DNA of 64,000 bases. Source: Sphingopyxis sp. Root154. Lineage in GTDB: Bacteria; Pseudomonadota; Alphaproteobacteria; Sphingomonadales; Sphingomonadaceae. How positions within the stretch are numbered: position 1 is the stretch's first letter; the number at the start of each line of letters is the position of its first letter. The notes below the pieces were generated by a model, which saw only the letters and a list, made by a program, of their open reading frames with translations, ran no database searches and was not told the DNA's origin. Made by a program: the position numbers and the translations under genes. Shown piece after piece: positions 8,402-19,199 of the stretch. Location of the stretch: contig NZ_LMGI01000004.1 of NCBI RefSeq assembly GCF_001427105.1, positions 398,148 to 462,147 of the forward strand, given 5' to 3'.

Positions 8402-10443
8402 TGCGTAGCCTGTTCGCCGCCCTCCCGCTGCTCGCCGTGGCAGCGGCGCCCGCCTTCGCGCAGGACAAACGGCCCGAGCAGACAGCCTCGTCGCCAGACG
8501 GCGCCATCACGCTCAGCGTGTCGACCGACAACGACCAGCGGCCGACCTGGTCGCTGTCGCGCAAGGGCAAGCTGTTGATCGCGCCGTCGAAGCTCGGTTT
8601 CATCCTCGCCGACCGCATCGGGCTGCAACGCGGCTTTGCGATCGAAAGCGTCGAGCGCGCGAGCGGCGATACGCGTTGGGAACAGGCGTGGGGCGAGCGC
8701 CGCTTCGTGCGCGACCGGCACAATGAGCTGCTCGTCCGCTTCCGCCAGAACGAAAGCTGGGGCGGCCATGCGATGAACGTGCGCTTCCGCCTGTTCGACG
8801 ACGGCATCGGCTTCCGCTACGAACTGCCCGAACAGGCGGGGCTCCCGACCGCGAAGATCGTCGATGAAATCACCGAATTCGACATCGCGCCCAAGGGCAC
8901 CGCTTGGTGGATCACCGGCGGCGAGTGGAACCGCTACGAGCAAATCTATCAGAAAACGCCCATCGACGCGGTCGCGACTGCGCACACGCCGATCACGATG
9001 CGCCTCGACGACGGAACGCATCTGGCATTCCACGAAGCGGCGCTCGTCGACTATGCCGGCATGTGGTTCAAGCGCGCCGAGGGGCAGAAGTTCCGCGCTA
9101 CGCTGTCACCGTCATCGCAGGGCGCACGCGTCGTGCGCGACCTGCCGTTCGCGACGCCGTGGCGGACGATCCGGATTGCCGACACTGCGGCGGGCCTCGT
9201 CGAAAGCGATCTCGAACTCAACCTCAACGAACCGAACAAGCTGGGCGATGTCACCTGGTTCAAGCCGACGAAATATATCGGCATCTGGTGGGGGATGATC
9301 CGCGGCGACTGGAGCTGGGCCGAGGGGCCGAAGCATGGCGCGACGACCGAGCGTACGAAGCAGTATATCGACTTCGCCGCGAAGCACGGTTTCGGCGGCG
9401 TGCTCGTCGAAGGCTGGAACAAGGGCTGGAACGGAAACTGGTTCGGCCATGGCGACGAGTACAGCTTTACCCAGGCGACCCCCGATTTCGACCTGAAAGC
9501 CGTGACCGACTATGCGCGTAAAAAGGGCGTCCAGCTGATCGGCCACCACGAAACCGGCGGCAATATCGCGGTCTATGAGGCGCAGCTCGACGACGCGATG
9601 AAGCTCTATGGCCAGCTCGGCGTCGGGACGGTCAAGACCGGCTATGTCGCCGACGCGGGCGGGATCATTGCGCCCGGCGCCACGCCGGGCACGACCGCGA
9701 TGGAATGGCACGATGGCCAGCGTCAGGTGCAGCATCATCTGAAAGTTGTCGAAACCGCCGCCAAATATCATGTCGCGGTCAATCCGCACGAACCGATCAA
9801 GGACACCGGCCTGCGCCGGACCTATCCCAACTGGGTCGCGCGCGAAGGCGCGCGCGGCATGGAATATAACGCTTGGGGCGCCTTTGCGAACGGCCCGGAC
9901 CATGAACCGACGCTCGTCTATACACGCATGCTGTCGGGGCCGATGGACTTCACGCCGGGCGTGCTGAGCCTCGAGGGCGCGAACAAGGCGCCGCTCGCCT
10001 CGACGCTCGCAAAGCAGCTCGGGCTTTACCTCGCCATCTATTCGCCGATCCAGATGGCCGCCGATTTCGTCGAGAATCTGGAAGCGCATCCGCGCGAGCT
10101 CGAATTCATCAAGCAGGTTCCCGCCGACTGGTCCGAAAGCCGCCTGATCGCGGGCGAGGTCGGCGATTATGCGATCTTCGCGCGCAAGGACCGGGGCAGC
10201 GCCGACTGGTATGTCGGCGGGGTCAACGACGCGACCGAACGCACGTTGACGCTGGGCTTCGATTTCCTCGAACCCGGAAAAACCTATACCGCGACGGTCT
10301 GGAAGGATGGTGAGGGTGCCACCTACCTGACCGACGCGCGGCACCGCATCGCCTATGACAGAATCAAGGTGAAGAAGGGCGACAGCTACAAGCTCTGGCT
10401 CGCACCGGGCGGGGGCGCCGCGATGCGGCTTTCACGGGACTGA
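8401..10443 (+). CDS. GH97 alpha-glucosidase (SusB-like), exported
   Basis: A 680-residue protein with a signal peptide ending near AAPAFAQD. It shows the GH97 layout: N-terminal beta-sandwich (SSPDGAITLSVSTD), central TIM barrel and a small C-terminal beta domain. Conserved motifs are GHHETGG (E384), NPHEPIKDTG (E464) and EGARGMEYN (E482, E488). The 6- and 24-residue spacings match Glu508/526/532 of Bacteroides SusB, so a calcium-dependent inverting enzyme is likely. ATG 8401 follows GAAGGA and overlaps the previous stop. It is the last gene of the glucan operon and would release glucose from alpha-glucans in the periplasm. Confidence 0.93.
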   Translation: MRSLFAALPLLAVAAAPAFAQDKRPEQTASSPDGAITLSVSTDNDQRPTWSLSRKGKLLIAPSKLGFILADRIGLQRGFAIESVERASGDTRWEQAWGERRFVRDRHNELLVRFRQNESWGGHAMNVRFRLFDDGIGFRYELPEQAGLPTAKIVDEITEFDIAPKGTAWWITGGEWNRYEQIYQKTPIDAVATAHTPITMRLDDGTHLAFHEAALVDYAGMWFKRAEGQKFRATLSPSSQGARVVRDLPFATPWRTIRIADTAAGLVESDLELNLNEPNKLGDVTWFKPTKYIGIWWGMIRGDWSWAEGPKHGATTERTKQYIDFAAKHGFGGVLVEGWNKGWNGNWFGHGDEYSFTQATPDFDLKAVTDYARKKGVQLIGHHETGGNIAVYEAQLDDAMKLYGQLGVGTVKTGYVADAGGIIAPGATPGTTAMEWHDGQRQVQHHLKVVETAAKYHVAVNPHEPIKDTGLRRTYPNWVAREGARGMEYNAWGAFANGPDHEPTLVYTRMLSGPMDFTPGVLSLEGANKAPLASTLAKQLGLYLAIYSPIQMAADFVENLEAHPRELEFIKQVPADWSESRLIAGEVGDYAIFARKDRGSADWYVGGVNDATERTLTLGFDFLEPGKTYTATVWKDGEGATYLTDARHRIAYDRIKVKKGDSYKLWLAPGGGAAMRLSRD

Positions 10444-10544
10444 TGAAGGCGTCGCACGGTCAGGCAGCGGCGCACAGCGGCAGGATACAAACTCTGAGAA
10501 ATTCACAAACTTAGAGCGGTGTATGGCACTATTGGAGGCGATCA

Positions 10545-11771
<1,227 letters not shown>

Positions 11772-11805
11772 GGGGGGCGCATAATCGCTATCGGCCCAAA
11801 GCAAA

Positions 11806-11921
11806 ACCCCTCCCGCAAGCGGGAGGGGTAGTGAGACTTGCGGACTTGTCCGCTATTCGCAGCGGGGTGGGCTGTAGCAATGGCGCTGCCCACCCCCGAC
11901 CCCTCCCGCAATCGCGAGGGG
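11806..11921. repeat. Two GC-rich hairpins of a sphingomonad-type intergenic repeat
   Basis: The first copy is nearly ideal: ACCCCTCCCGC at 11806-11816 pairs with its complement at 11819-11829. The second copy (11900-11921) begins CCCCTCCCGC and ends GCGAGGGG, with two mispaired bases. A related hairpin occurs after sucC (57259-57282). They lie between the ALDH stop and the argJ start, both on the minus strand, and could act as a terminator for the aldehyde dehydrogenase gene. Confidence 0.6.
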
Positions 11922-11926
11922 AGAGG

Positions 11927-13360
11927 TTACGCCGGAATGCCGCTGATCGACTTCACTTCCATGAAATCCTTGAGACCGAACACGCCGCCTTCGCGGCCGT
12001 TGCCCGACGCCTTGTAGCCGCCGAACGCCGCGCCCGGGCCGGGGCCCCACGCGTTGACCGCGACCATGCCAGCGCGCAGTTTCGGTGCCACGGCGGCGGC
12101 CTTGGCCGGATCGCCCGAGATGACCGCCGACAGACCATATTCGGTGTCGTTGGCGATATCGACGGCTTCGTCGAGGTCGCCATAGGCCATGATCGTCGCG
12201 ACGGGGCCGAAGATTTCCTCGTTGGCGATGCGCATGTCGCGCGTGACGCCCGAGAAGACCGTCGGCTTGATATAATAGCCGCGGTTGACGTTGCTCGGCA
12301 GGCCGGTGCCGCCGGTCTCGAGCGTCGCGCCTTCGTCTATCGCCGACTGGATGAGGCCCTGGATCTTGTCGAACTGCGCCTTGTTGACGACGGGGCCGAT
12401 GTGGCCACCCTCGGCCTGCGGATCGCCGACCGAGGTGCCGTCGAACATCGCCTTGATGAAGCCGGCGGCTTCGGCTTCCCGATCCTTCTGGACGAGGATG
12501 CGCGTCGGCGCGATGCAGCTCTGGCCGGTGTTGACGAGCACGCCCTGCACCGTCGGCGGCAGCACGGCGGCGAAATCGGCGTCGGGCAGGACGATGTTCG
12601 GCGACTTGCCGCCGAGTTCCTGATGGACGCGCTTCACCGTGTCGGCCGCCGCCTTGGCGACGAGGATGCCGGCGCGGGTCGAGCCGGTGAAGCTCACCAT
12701 TTCGATGCCGGGGTGCGCCGAAATCGCATTGCCGACAGTCGGTCCGTCACCCTGGACGAGGTTGAAGACGCCCGGCGGCACGCCCGCCGCATCCAGGATT
12801 TCGGCGAAGATCGTCGCGTTGCCCGGGCATTCTTCGGAGGGCTTCAGCACCATCGTATTGCCGGCGGCGAGCGCCGGGGCGACCTTTAGCGCGATCTGGT
12901 TGAGCGGCCAGTTCCACGGCGTGATCATGCCGACGACGCCGATCGGTTCGTAAGCGATGACGCCTGCGGCATATTTTTCGGTGAAGCTGAAGTCTTTCAA
13001 CGCCGCGATGGTGCCGAGGAAGCCGCCGATGCCCGCGCCGACCTGCGCGGTGCCCGCGAAGCTGACGGGAGCGCCCATTTCACTCGCCATTGACTTGGCA
13101 AGGTCGGGTGCGCGCTTCTTATATTCCTCGACGATGCGGTTCAGCAGGTCGAGCCGTTCCTCACGCGTCGTCTGCGACCAGCTCTTGAGCGCTTCGCGCG
13201 CCGCAGCGACGGCATCGTCGACGTCGGCGGCGGTGCCGAGGACGATCGTCGAGGCCGCCTCTTCGGTCGCCGGGTTGATCACGTCGTGCGGCTTGCCGCC
13301 CTTGCTGTCGACCCATTGGCCGCCGATGTAATTCTGCTTGAGGTGCGTTTCGGTGCTCAT
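11927..13360 (-). CDS. NAD(P)-dependent aldehyde dehydrogenase
   Basis: A 477-residue aldehyde dehydrogenase of the standard superfamily, oxidising an aldehyde to the acid. Seen directly are MITPWNWPL and FTGSTRAGI (cofactor binding), LELGGKSPNIV (general-base glutamate), NTGQSCIAPTRI with the catalytic cysteine C282, and NEEIFGPV. ATG 13358-13360 is preceded by GGGAG at good spacing. No signal peptide, so cytoplasmic. Neighbours do not form a pathway that would reveal the aldehyde; the protein resembles the broad-specificity class often annotated as DhaS or as a betaine/gamma-aminobutyraldehyde-type enzyme. Confidence 0.93.
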   Translation of the reverse strand: MSTETHLKQNYIGGQWVDSKGGKPHDVINPATEEAASTIVLGTAADVDDAVAAAREALKSWSQTTREERLDLLNRIVEEYKKRAPDLAKSMASEMGAPVSFAGTAQVGAGIGGFLGTIAALKDFSFTEKYAAGVIAYEPIGVVGMITPWNWPLNQIALKVAPALAAGNTMVLKPSEECPGNATIFAEILDAAGVPPGVFNLVQGDGPTVGNAISAHPGIEMVSFTGSTRAGILVAKAAADTVKRVHQELGGKSPNIVLPDADFAAVLPPTVQGVLVNTGQSCIAPTRILVQKDREAEAAGFIKAMFDGTSVGDPQAEGGHIGPVVNKAQFDKIQGLIQSAIDEGATLETGGTGLPSNVNRGYYIKPTVFSGVTRDMRIANEEIFGPVATIMAYGDLDEAVDIANDTEYGLSAVISGDPAKAAAVAPKLRAGMVAVNAWGPGPGAAFGGYKASGNGREGGVFGLKDFMEVKSISGIPA

Positions 13361-13455
13361 GTCCTGTCTCCCATCGGCGGTGAATCCGTCTCGGATTGCT
13401 ACCTAATCACTGTGGCGGATGAATCAAGCGAAGGCCAACTGCCAATTGCGGCAGG

Positions 13456-14766
13456 TCAGCGTTTTTCAGCAGAAAGACGTGACATCAGGATGGCAGCGCG
13501 CGTCGCCTGCCGCGCGATGCTGGGGATATCGACCGCTTCGCCCGGCGCATGGTCGCCGGTGCTGTACGGCCCGAGTCCCGCGAGCCCGTCGACATCGGCG
13601 GCGACGAAGCTGATGTCGCCCGCGCCGCGCTTCAGCGGGTCGAGCGGCGCCATCTCGGCCAGCCCGAGGTCGCGGTTCACGCCGTTGAGTTTCGCAAGCA
13701 AGGCGCGGTTGCCGTCGGTCGGCGCCATCGAGGGATAGCCGCCGGGGTCGAAGGCGATCTTTGCGTCGGTGCCGGCGGCATGCTCGGCGACGATCGCCGC
13801 CATCTTCGCTTTTACCCGCGCGATCTGTTCGGGTGACAGCGCGCGGAGGTCGCCGCGCGCGACCGCGATCGGCGCGATGATGTTGGTCTTGCCGGTCACC
13901 GTCGCACGGATGCCGCCCGCGTCGAGCTCGGCCTGCTGCCCGCCGGCGATCAGCCCGACGTTGAAGGTCAGGTTCGGTTCGGGAAGCTCGGTACGAAAGC
14001 GCTGGATGATGCGCGTCAGCTCGTAGATCGCGCCGTCGCCCGCCGCGGCGCTGAAGATGCCCGAGCTGTGCGCGCTCTTGCCCGTCGCGGTGACGGTCCA
14101 GCTATCCGACGAACGCCGTGCGACCGATCCCATATCGGCGCCACCATCGCGGACGAGCCCCTCGAAATCGAGCGCGACGTCGCTGCGTTTGCCCGCCGCG
14201 ATCAGGTCGGCGCGGGCTTTCTCGATCGGCGTGCCCGAATCCTCCTCGTCGCCGGTCATGTGGATTTCGATATTGGCGTCCTTTAGCGTCCCCGCCGCCT
14301 GCATCGCGCGGAGCGCCGCGACGATTACGACCATGCCGCCCTTGTCGTCACCCGCGCCGGGGCCTTCGCCCATATCGCCCTTGCGGGTGAATTTCTGGAA
14401 AGGCGAGTCGGGCTCGAACACCGTATCGAGATGGGCGATCAGCAGCAGGCGCTTGGCATCGGGTTTGCCGCTATGGGTCGCGATCAAATGGCCGGCGCGG
14501 CCGGTGTCGCGCATCGGCTTCCATTCGACCTTGAAACCCAAGGGTTCGAGTTCGGCGCGCATCATCGCTCCGACCTTTTCGACGCCTTCGAGATTGAGCG
14601 AGCCGCTGTTCTGATTGACGAGCTTTTCGAGCAGCGCGAGGTTGCGGTCCTGTTCGGCCGCGACCGTCTTTGCCATCGCGCTTTCGGCTTTCGACAGCTT
14701 CGCCTGTGCGACGGGCGCGAGTGCAAGCCCAAGGGCGACGAGAGCGGCAAAAGGCAGTGATTTCAT
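13456..14766 (-). CDS. Exported M20 family metallopeptidase (glutamate carboxypeptidase-like)
   Basis: A 436-residue exported zinc peptidase. ATG 14764-14766 follows AGAGGAG and begins a signal peptide ending near PVAQAK. The di-metal site of family M20 is complete: HLD in LLIAHLDTVF, the bridging aspartate in GAGDDKGG, the EE pair in TGDEEDSGTP, and a late histidine in STGDHAPGEAVD. It is closest in style to carboxypeptidase G2/glutamate carboxypeptidases and should remove a C-terminal residue from folate-like or small peptide substrates in the periplasm. It is distinct from the second M20 protein at 39-40.7 kb, which has lost key ligands. Confidence 0.92.
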   Translation of the reverse strand: MKSLPFAALVALGLALAPVAQAKLSKAESAMAKTVAAEQDRNLALLEKLVNQNSGSLNLEGVEKVGAMMRAELEPLGFKVEWKPMRDTGRAGHLIATHSGKPDAKRLLLIAHLDTVFEPDSPFQKFTRKGDMGEGPGAGDDKGGMVVIVAALRAMQAAGTLKDANIEIHMTGDEEDSGTPIEKARADLIAAGKRSDVALDFEGLVRDGGADMGSVARRSSDSWTVTATGKSAHSSGIFSAAAGDGAIYELTRIIQRFRTELPEPNLTFNVGLIAGGQQAELDAGGIRATVTGKTNIIAPIAVARGDLRALSPEQIARVKAKMAAIVAEHAAGTDAKIAFDPGGYPSMAPTDGNRALLAKLNGVNRDLGLAEMAPLDPLKRGAGDISFVAADVDGLAGLGPYSTGDHAPGEAVDIPSIARQATRAAILMSRLSAEKR

Positions 14767-14822
14767 GGGGAGGCTCCTCTGGACAGCCTCTTGTGCCGCC
14801 TCGGCGACGCCTCGGCAAGCGC

Positions 14823-15434
14823 TCAGCCGGGGTACGGTGCCTGTTTGAGCAGCCGCGCGAGGTGCGCTGCGTTGGCGGCGACCATTTTCGCGGTTTCGGT
14901 GACCTTGCGCGGGCGATGTTCGAGGTCCTTGAAGTCGCTTGACCCCATCGCCTCGCCGACCCAATAGCAGGCGGCGACCGCGGGGATCGTCCAGCCAACA
15001 TCGTTCAGCGCCTGGAAGATTTGCGCCGAGACATTGTGGGCGCCATCCTCATTGCCGACGATCGCGGCGACCGCGACCTTCGAATAGCTCGGCATCCGGC
15101 CCGCATCGTTGGTCTCGCTCAGAAACGCGTCCATGCGCTCCATCACGAGCTTTGCAACGCTCGACGCCTGTCCCATCCAGATCGGGGTGCCGAAGATCAA
15201 GATATCGGCGGCGAGGATCTGTTCGCGAATTTTAGGCCAGTCATCGTCCGATCCCTGGTTTGAGGTCACGCCCCATTTGACATTATGCGCGGCGATCCGG
15301 ATCGGGTTGCCGACCGTCACGCCCAGAGCCGCGAAATGTTCGGCGAGCACGGCGATCATCGCGTCGGTCGAGCTCGCGCGCCCCTTCGCCGAGAGCGAGC
15401 AGTTGATGGCGGCGGCGGTCAGGGGAGCGGGCAT
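14823..15434 (-). CDS. Flavodoxin-family NAD(P)H-dependent oxidoreductase
   Basis: A 203-residue protein with the flavodoxin-like fold of NADPH-dependent FMN reductases: a phosphate-binding N-terminal loop (INCSLSAKGRASSTDAM) and ADILIFGTPIWMGQASSVAK, the usual flavin-loop region. No signal peptide, so cytoplasmic. The likely role is two-electron reduction of quinones or other small acceptors with FMN. It starts 53 bases downstream (in its own direction) of the sorbosone-dehydrogenase-like gene and ends 56 bases before the M20 peptidase gene. The substrate cannot be read from the sequence. Confidence 0.85.
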   Translation of the reverse strand: MPAPLTAAAINCSLSAKGRASSTDAMIAVLAEHFAALGVTVGNPIRIAAHNVKWGVTSNQGSDDDWPKIREQILAADILIFGTPIWMGQASSVAKLVMERMDAFLSETNDAGRMPSYSKVAVAAIVGNEDGAHNVSAQIFQALNDVGWTIPAVAACYWVGEAMGSSDFKDLEHRPRKVTETAKMVAANAAHLARLLKQAPYPG

Positions 15435-15487
15435 GCCATTTCCTTTGCGGGTTGCCGCCCCCGCAAAGGAAAGCGCGTCGGTCCGGC

Positions 15488-16972
15488 TCAGGTTCCCTGA
15501 CGCACCATGAAGATGTCGCCGCCGCCGATGTTGATCAGGAACAAATTGCCCGCGCTGTCCTCGCCGAACGAGGCGATCGAATTCAGCGTCCCGGCGTCGG
15601 GTGCGAAATCCTCGTTCCGCCGCGCGAAGCGCGCGGAGGCGAGCGTCTGGCCGGGGACGAGGCTGGCGAAAGACACCGACCAGATATTGCCCGAGACGAA
15701 ATCGGCAAAGACATATTGACCTTGCAAGGACGCCACCGGGCCGCGGTAGACATAGCCGCCGGTGATCGAATTGCCCTGCCGCGGACCGCTGCCATGGCCA
15801 TATTCGGCGACCGGGTCGGTGAGCCCGCCGGGCGCCGTGCCGGTGAAAGGCTGGGTGCCTTCCTTGAAGCGCCAGCCGAAGTTCAGCCCCGGCCCGGTGG
15901 TCGTCACCAGGTCGATTTCTTCGACCGCGCCTTGCCCGACGTCGCCAATGATCAGCGTCGATCCCGAGAAGGAGGTACGGAACGGGTTGCGGAGGCCCAG
16001 TGCGTAGACATATGGATCACCACCCCCGCCGAGATAGGGGTTGCCGGGCGCCGGAGTGAAGAAGGTCGGCGACGCACCTGCATAGGGATCTTCGACCACC
16101 CTGATCCGCAAGATCTTGCCGAGCCGCGAATTGGGGTTCTGGGCATTGTTGCCGGGATCGCCCGAGCCGCCGCCGTCGCCGACGCCGACATAAAGAAAGC
16201 CGTCGGGACCGAAGACCATCGAGCCTCCGTTATGATTGTTCGCGCCGGGATGCGGTATCGTGAGCCTCGCCAATATTTGCGGCGTTCCGGAGAGGGTTCC
16301 ATATTCACGAATCTCGATATCGCCCGCGGCATTGGTGCAATAGATCATGAAGCGATCGGAATTCGCCGGATTCGGCAGCAGCGCCATGCCGAGTAATCCG
16401 CGCTCGCCGTCGACTGACAGATCGCCGACCGTGAAGCGCAGCGTCTTAACGCCCGTCGAGGGATTCAGGCGATAGACCCGTCCCGCCTTTTCCAGCACAT
16501 AGACGTCGCTGCTGCCCGGAATGCCGAGAACATAGGTTGGCTGGGTGAAACCGGTGCCGACGCGCGCGACGGCGATGCCCTCGCGGCTGTTGGTGACGGT
16601 GATGTTGACCGTTTGCGTCGCGCTGGCGCTGGCGTCGCCGACGCGGAGCTGGACCGCGTAGATATTGTCGCCGTTAGCATCGCCGGGCAGGTCGTAATCG
16701 GGCGCGGCGTTGAAGCGCAGTGCGCCGGCGGCGGTGATCGAGAAGAGCGCGGCATCGGCGCCGCCGTCGATGGTGAAGGTCAGCGCATTGCCGTCCGGAT
16801 CGCTCGCGGTCGCCTGATAGGCCGCCGCCGTATTTTCGGCGACGCTGGCGGTCTGGAGCGAGGTGAAGCTGGGCGGTGCATTGGTCGGGGGCGGATTGCC
16901 GTTCCCGCTTCCGTTGCCTCCACAGGAAGCCAGCAACAGCGGAGCCAGCATCATGGCAAGACGTAACCGCAT
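15488..16972 (-). CDS. Lipoprotein with cadherin-like repeat and glucose/sorbosone dehydrogenase (PQQ-type) propeller
   Basis: A 494-residue lipoprotein: ATG 16970-16972 follows AGGAAAG and the lipobox LLASC puts the lipidated cysteine near residue 17. A Gly/Asn/Pro linker leads to a cadherin-like domain (about residues 30-125; VAENTAAAYQATASDPDGN and a calcium-type DYDLPGDANGDN). The rest is a six-bladed GSDH propeller with PTYVLGIPGSSDVYVLEKAG, GERGLLGMALLP and HNGGSMVFGPDGFLYVG. PQQ-dependent aldose or sorbosone dehydrogenases share this fold. The cadherin-like module could aid surface or polysaccharide contact. Substrate unknown. Confidence 0.88.
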   Translation of the reverse strand: MRLRLAMMLAPLLLASCGGNGSGNGNPPPTNAPPSFTSLQTASVAENTAAAYQATASDPDGNALTFTIDGGADAALFSITAAGALRFNAAPDYDLPGDANGDNIYAVQLRVGDASASATQTVNITVTNSREGIAVARVGTGFTQPTYVLGIPGSSDVYVLEKAGRVYRLNPSTGVKTLRFTVGDLSVDGERGLLGMALLPNPANSDRFMIYCTNAAGDIEIREYGTLSGTPQILARLTIPHPGANNHNGGSMVFGPDGFLYVGVGDGGGSGDPGNNAQNPNSRLGKILRIRVVEDPYAGASPTFFTPAPGNPYLGGGGDPYVYALGLRNPFRTSFSGSTLIIGDVGQGAVEEIDLVTTTGPGLNFGWRFKEGTQPFTGTAPGGLTDPVAEYGHGSGPRQGNSITGGYVYRGPVASLQGQYVFADFVSGNIWSVSFASLVPGQTLASARFARRNEDFAPDAGTLNSIASFGEDSAGNLFLINIGGGDIFMVRQGT

Positions 16973-17054
16973 GAAAATAATCTTTCCTGACCCGCTCCTC
17001 GCGCGGACCTTGCCATCGCCCCGCTCGCACAACAAGGGCGAAAGGCTGATCCCG

Positions 17055-17573
17055 TCAGGCCGGCTCTTTCGCCTCCTCGAAATCGTCGAGCCTGTCGAGT
17101 GCGTCGCGGGCGATCTTTTCCAGGACAATGCGGTTCACCATCAGGCCCTTGGCGTCATGGCCTTTCAGCTCGTCGACGGTGAAGGCGACGCGCGTGCGCG
17201 CGGGCGCCAGCTCCTCGAAAGTGAATTTGAGCCCGGTGGTCAGCGCGCCGTCGTCGACGCTGTAGATCAGATGCGCTTCGCGGGGGATTTCCATCGCGAC
17301 GGCGATCTTGACCTTTTGTGCCTCGGGCCGCTCGTCTGGGATCATCGTATCGAACCCGGGTTCGCCCTTTTGCACGACAAGTTCGTAGAGGCGCGTCGAC
17401 CCGCCGTTGGTGACGAGCGGCAGGCCGGTGAAGGCACTGTCGTTGCCGAACATCTTGGCAAACACCTGTTCGCGCGGCGCCGCGACGGTCCGCGTCTGGT
17501 TCGCCAGTTCGGCCATTTTGCCGCAGCCGGTCGCCAGCAGCATCGCCGCAATCGGAACCATCATGCGCAACAT
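17055..17573 (-). CDS. Lipoprotein of SRPBCC-like size, function unknown
   Basis: A 172-residue lipoprotein with a lipobox LLATGC near residues 12-17. ATG 17571-17573 follows GGGAGGG. The pattern of the remaining sequence (TVAAPREQVFAKMFGND, LKFTFEELAPARTRVAFTVD) resembles the START/SRPBCC ligand-binding fold, where an N-terminal strand is followed by antiparallel sheet and a long C-terminal helix (RIVLEKIARDALDRLDDFEE). It ends 82 bases before the start of the sorbosone-dehydrogenase-like gene on the same strand. No specific function is recognised. Confidence 0.7.
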   Translation of the reverse strand: MLRMMVPIAAMLLATGCGKMAELANQTRTVAAPREQVFAKMFGNDSAFTGLPLVTNGGSTRLYELVVQKGEPGFDTMIPDERPEAQKVKIAVAMEIPREAHLIYSVDDGALTTGLKFTFEELAPARTRVAFTVDELKGHDAKGLMVNRIVLEKIARDALDRLDDFEEAKEPA

Positions 17574-17650
17574 CGAGCATTCCCTCCCCGGAAAGACCGG
17601 CCTTCTCTTAACGCGAAGGGCTTACCAAAGCGTAATGGGCGGCAGACGGC

Positions 17651-17690
17651 CAAAAGGAAAGGGCGTCCGGTTCCCCCGAACCGGACGCCC
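17651..17690 (-). terminator. Rho-independent terminator of glnA
   Basis: A 13-bp perfect stem (GGGCGTCCGGTTC at 17661-17673 with 17678-17690) closes a 4-base C loop. Read on the minus strand, it follows the glnA stop codon by 25 bases and is followed by TTTCCTTTT. This is the clearest intrinsic terminator in the window. Confidence 0.85.
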
Positions 17691-17715
17691 TCCCTTGGCG
17701 TGCTGATCGCTGCGA

Positions 17716-19128
17716 TCAGGCGCTGTAGTACATGTCGAATTCGACCGGGCTGGGTGTCTGTTCGAAACGATAGACCTCGTCCCACTTCAGTTCGACATAG
17801 GCTTCGATCTGGTCTTTCGAGAACACGTCACCCTTGAGCAGGAAGTCGTGGTCCGCGAGCAGGCTGTCGAGCGCTTCGCGCAAGCTGGCGCAAACGGTCG
17901 GGACTTCGCTCAGTTCCTCGGGCGGCAGGTCGTACAGATTCTTGTCCATCGGGTCGCCCGGGTGGATCTTGTTCTGGATGCCGTCGAGGCCCGCCATCAG
18001 CAGCGCCGAATAGCAGAGATAGGGGTTCGCCATCGCGTCGGGGAAGCGGAACTCGACGCGCTTCGACTTGGCGCCCGCACCGTAAGGAATGCGGCACGAG
18101 GCCGAACGGTTGCGGCTCGAATAAGCGAGCAGCACCGGGGCTTCGAAGCCGGGGACGAGGCGCTTGTAGCTGTTCGTCGTCGGGTTGGTGAAGGCGTTCA
18201 ATGCCTTGGCATGCTTGACGACGCCGCCGATGAAATAAAGGCACATGTCGCTGAGGCCCGCATAGCCGTTGCCGGCGAAGAGCGGCTTGCCCTTTTCCCA
18301 GATCGAGATGTGGGTGTGCATGCCGCTGCCGTTATCGTCCTTGATCGGCTTCGGCATGAAGGTCGCGGTCTTGCCATAGGCATGCGCGACCTGGTGCACG
18401 ACGTACTTGTAGATCTGCATGCGGTCGGCGGTTTCGGTGAGCGTGCCGAAGGTCAGGCCGAGCTCGTGCTGTGCCGCGGCGACTTCATGGTGATGCTTGT
18501 CACACGGCAGGCCGAGTTCGAGCATCGTCGAGACCATTTCGGCGCGGATGTCGACGGCGCTGTCGACCGGCGCGACGGGAAAATAGCCGCCCTTGGCGCG
18601 CGGACGGTGGGCGAGGTTGCCGCCTTCATAGCTGCGACCGGTGTTGGTCGGGAGTTCGATATCGTCGATCTCGAAGCCCGACTTGTTGTAGCCGGTTTCG
18701 AAACGGACGTCGTCGAACATGAAGAATTCGGCTTCGGGGCCGACATAGACGGTGTCGCCGATGCCGGTCGAGGCGACATAGGCCTCGGCGCGTTTCGCGG
18801 TCGTGCGCGGATCGCGCGCATAGCCTTCGCCGGTCGACGGCTCGACGATGTCGCAGAAGATTACGAGCATCGGGGTCGCCGAGAAGGGATCGTCATAGAC
18901 AGCGTCGAGGTCGGGCTTCAGGATCATGTCCGACTCGTTGATCGCCTTCCAGCCTTCGATCGACGAACCGTCGAACATCAGGCCGTCTTCGAGCTCGTCC
19001 TCGCCGAGGACGGAGGCGACCATGGTCAGGTGCTGCCACTTGCCCTTGGGGTCGGTGAAGCGCAGGTCGACCCACTCGATGTCGTTTTCCTTGATCCGCG
19101 CGATGATATCCTTGGGCTTCGTAGCCAT
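17716..19128 (-). CDS. glnA: Glutamine synthetase type I
   Basis: A 470-residue GSI enzyme making glutamine from glutamate, ammonia and ATP as a dodecamer. Signatures are LMFDGSSIEGWKAIN, VGPEAEFFMFD, NGSGMHTHISIW and RIPYGAGAKSKRVEFRFPD. The adenylylation tyrosine is conserved in KNLYDLPPEE (Y399), so the enzyme belongs to the GSI-beta class that GlnE switches off. It lies 71 bases downstream of glnB on the same strand, the usual alphaproteobacterial glnBA order, and ends at a strong terminator. Confidence 0.98.
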   Translation of the reverse strand: MATKPKDIIARIKENDIEWVDLRFTDPKGKWQHLTMVASVLGEDELEDGLMFDGSSIEGWKAINESDMILKPDLDAVYDDPFSATPMLVIFCDIVEPSTGEGYARDPRTTAKRAEAYVASTGIGDTVYVGPEAEFFMFDDVRFETGYNKSGFEIDDIELPTNTGRSYEGGNLAHRPRAKGGYFPVAPVDSAVDIRAEMVSTMLELGLPCDKHHHEVAAAQHELGLTFGTLTETADRMQIYKYVVHQVAHAYGKTATFMPKPIKDDNGSGMHTHISIWEKGKPLFAGNGYAGLSDMCLYFIGGVVKHAKALNAFTNPTTNSYKRLVPGFEAPVLLAYSSRNRSASCRIPYGAGAKSKRVEFRFPDAMANPYLCYSALLMAGLDGIQNKIHPGDPMDKNLYDLPPEELSEVPTVCASLREALDSLLADHDFLLKGDVFSKDQIEAYVELKWDEVYRFEQTPSPVEFDMYYSA

Positions 19129-19199
19129 CGTCTATGCTTCCTTCTTGCGAAATGATCCGGCGTGCCGGGGATTGTCGGGTTTTCGAAAAGTGCGAAAGG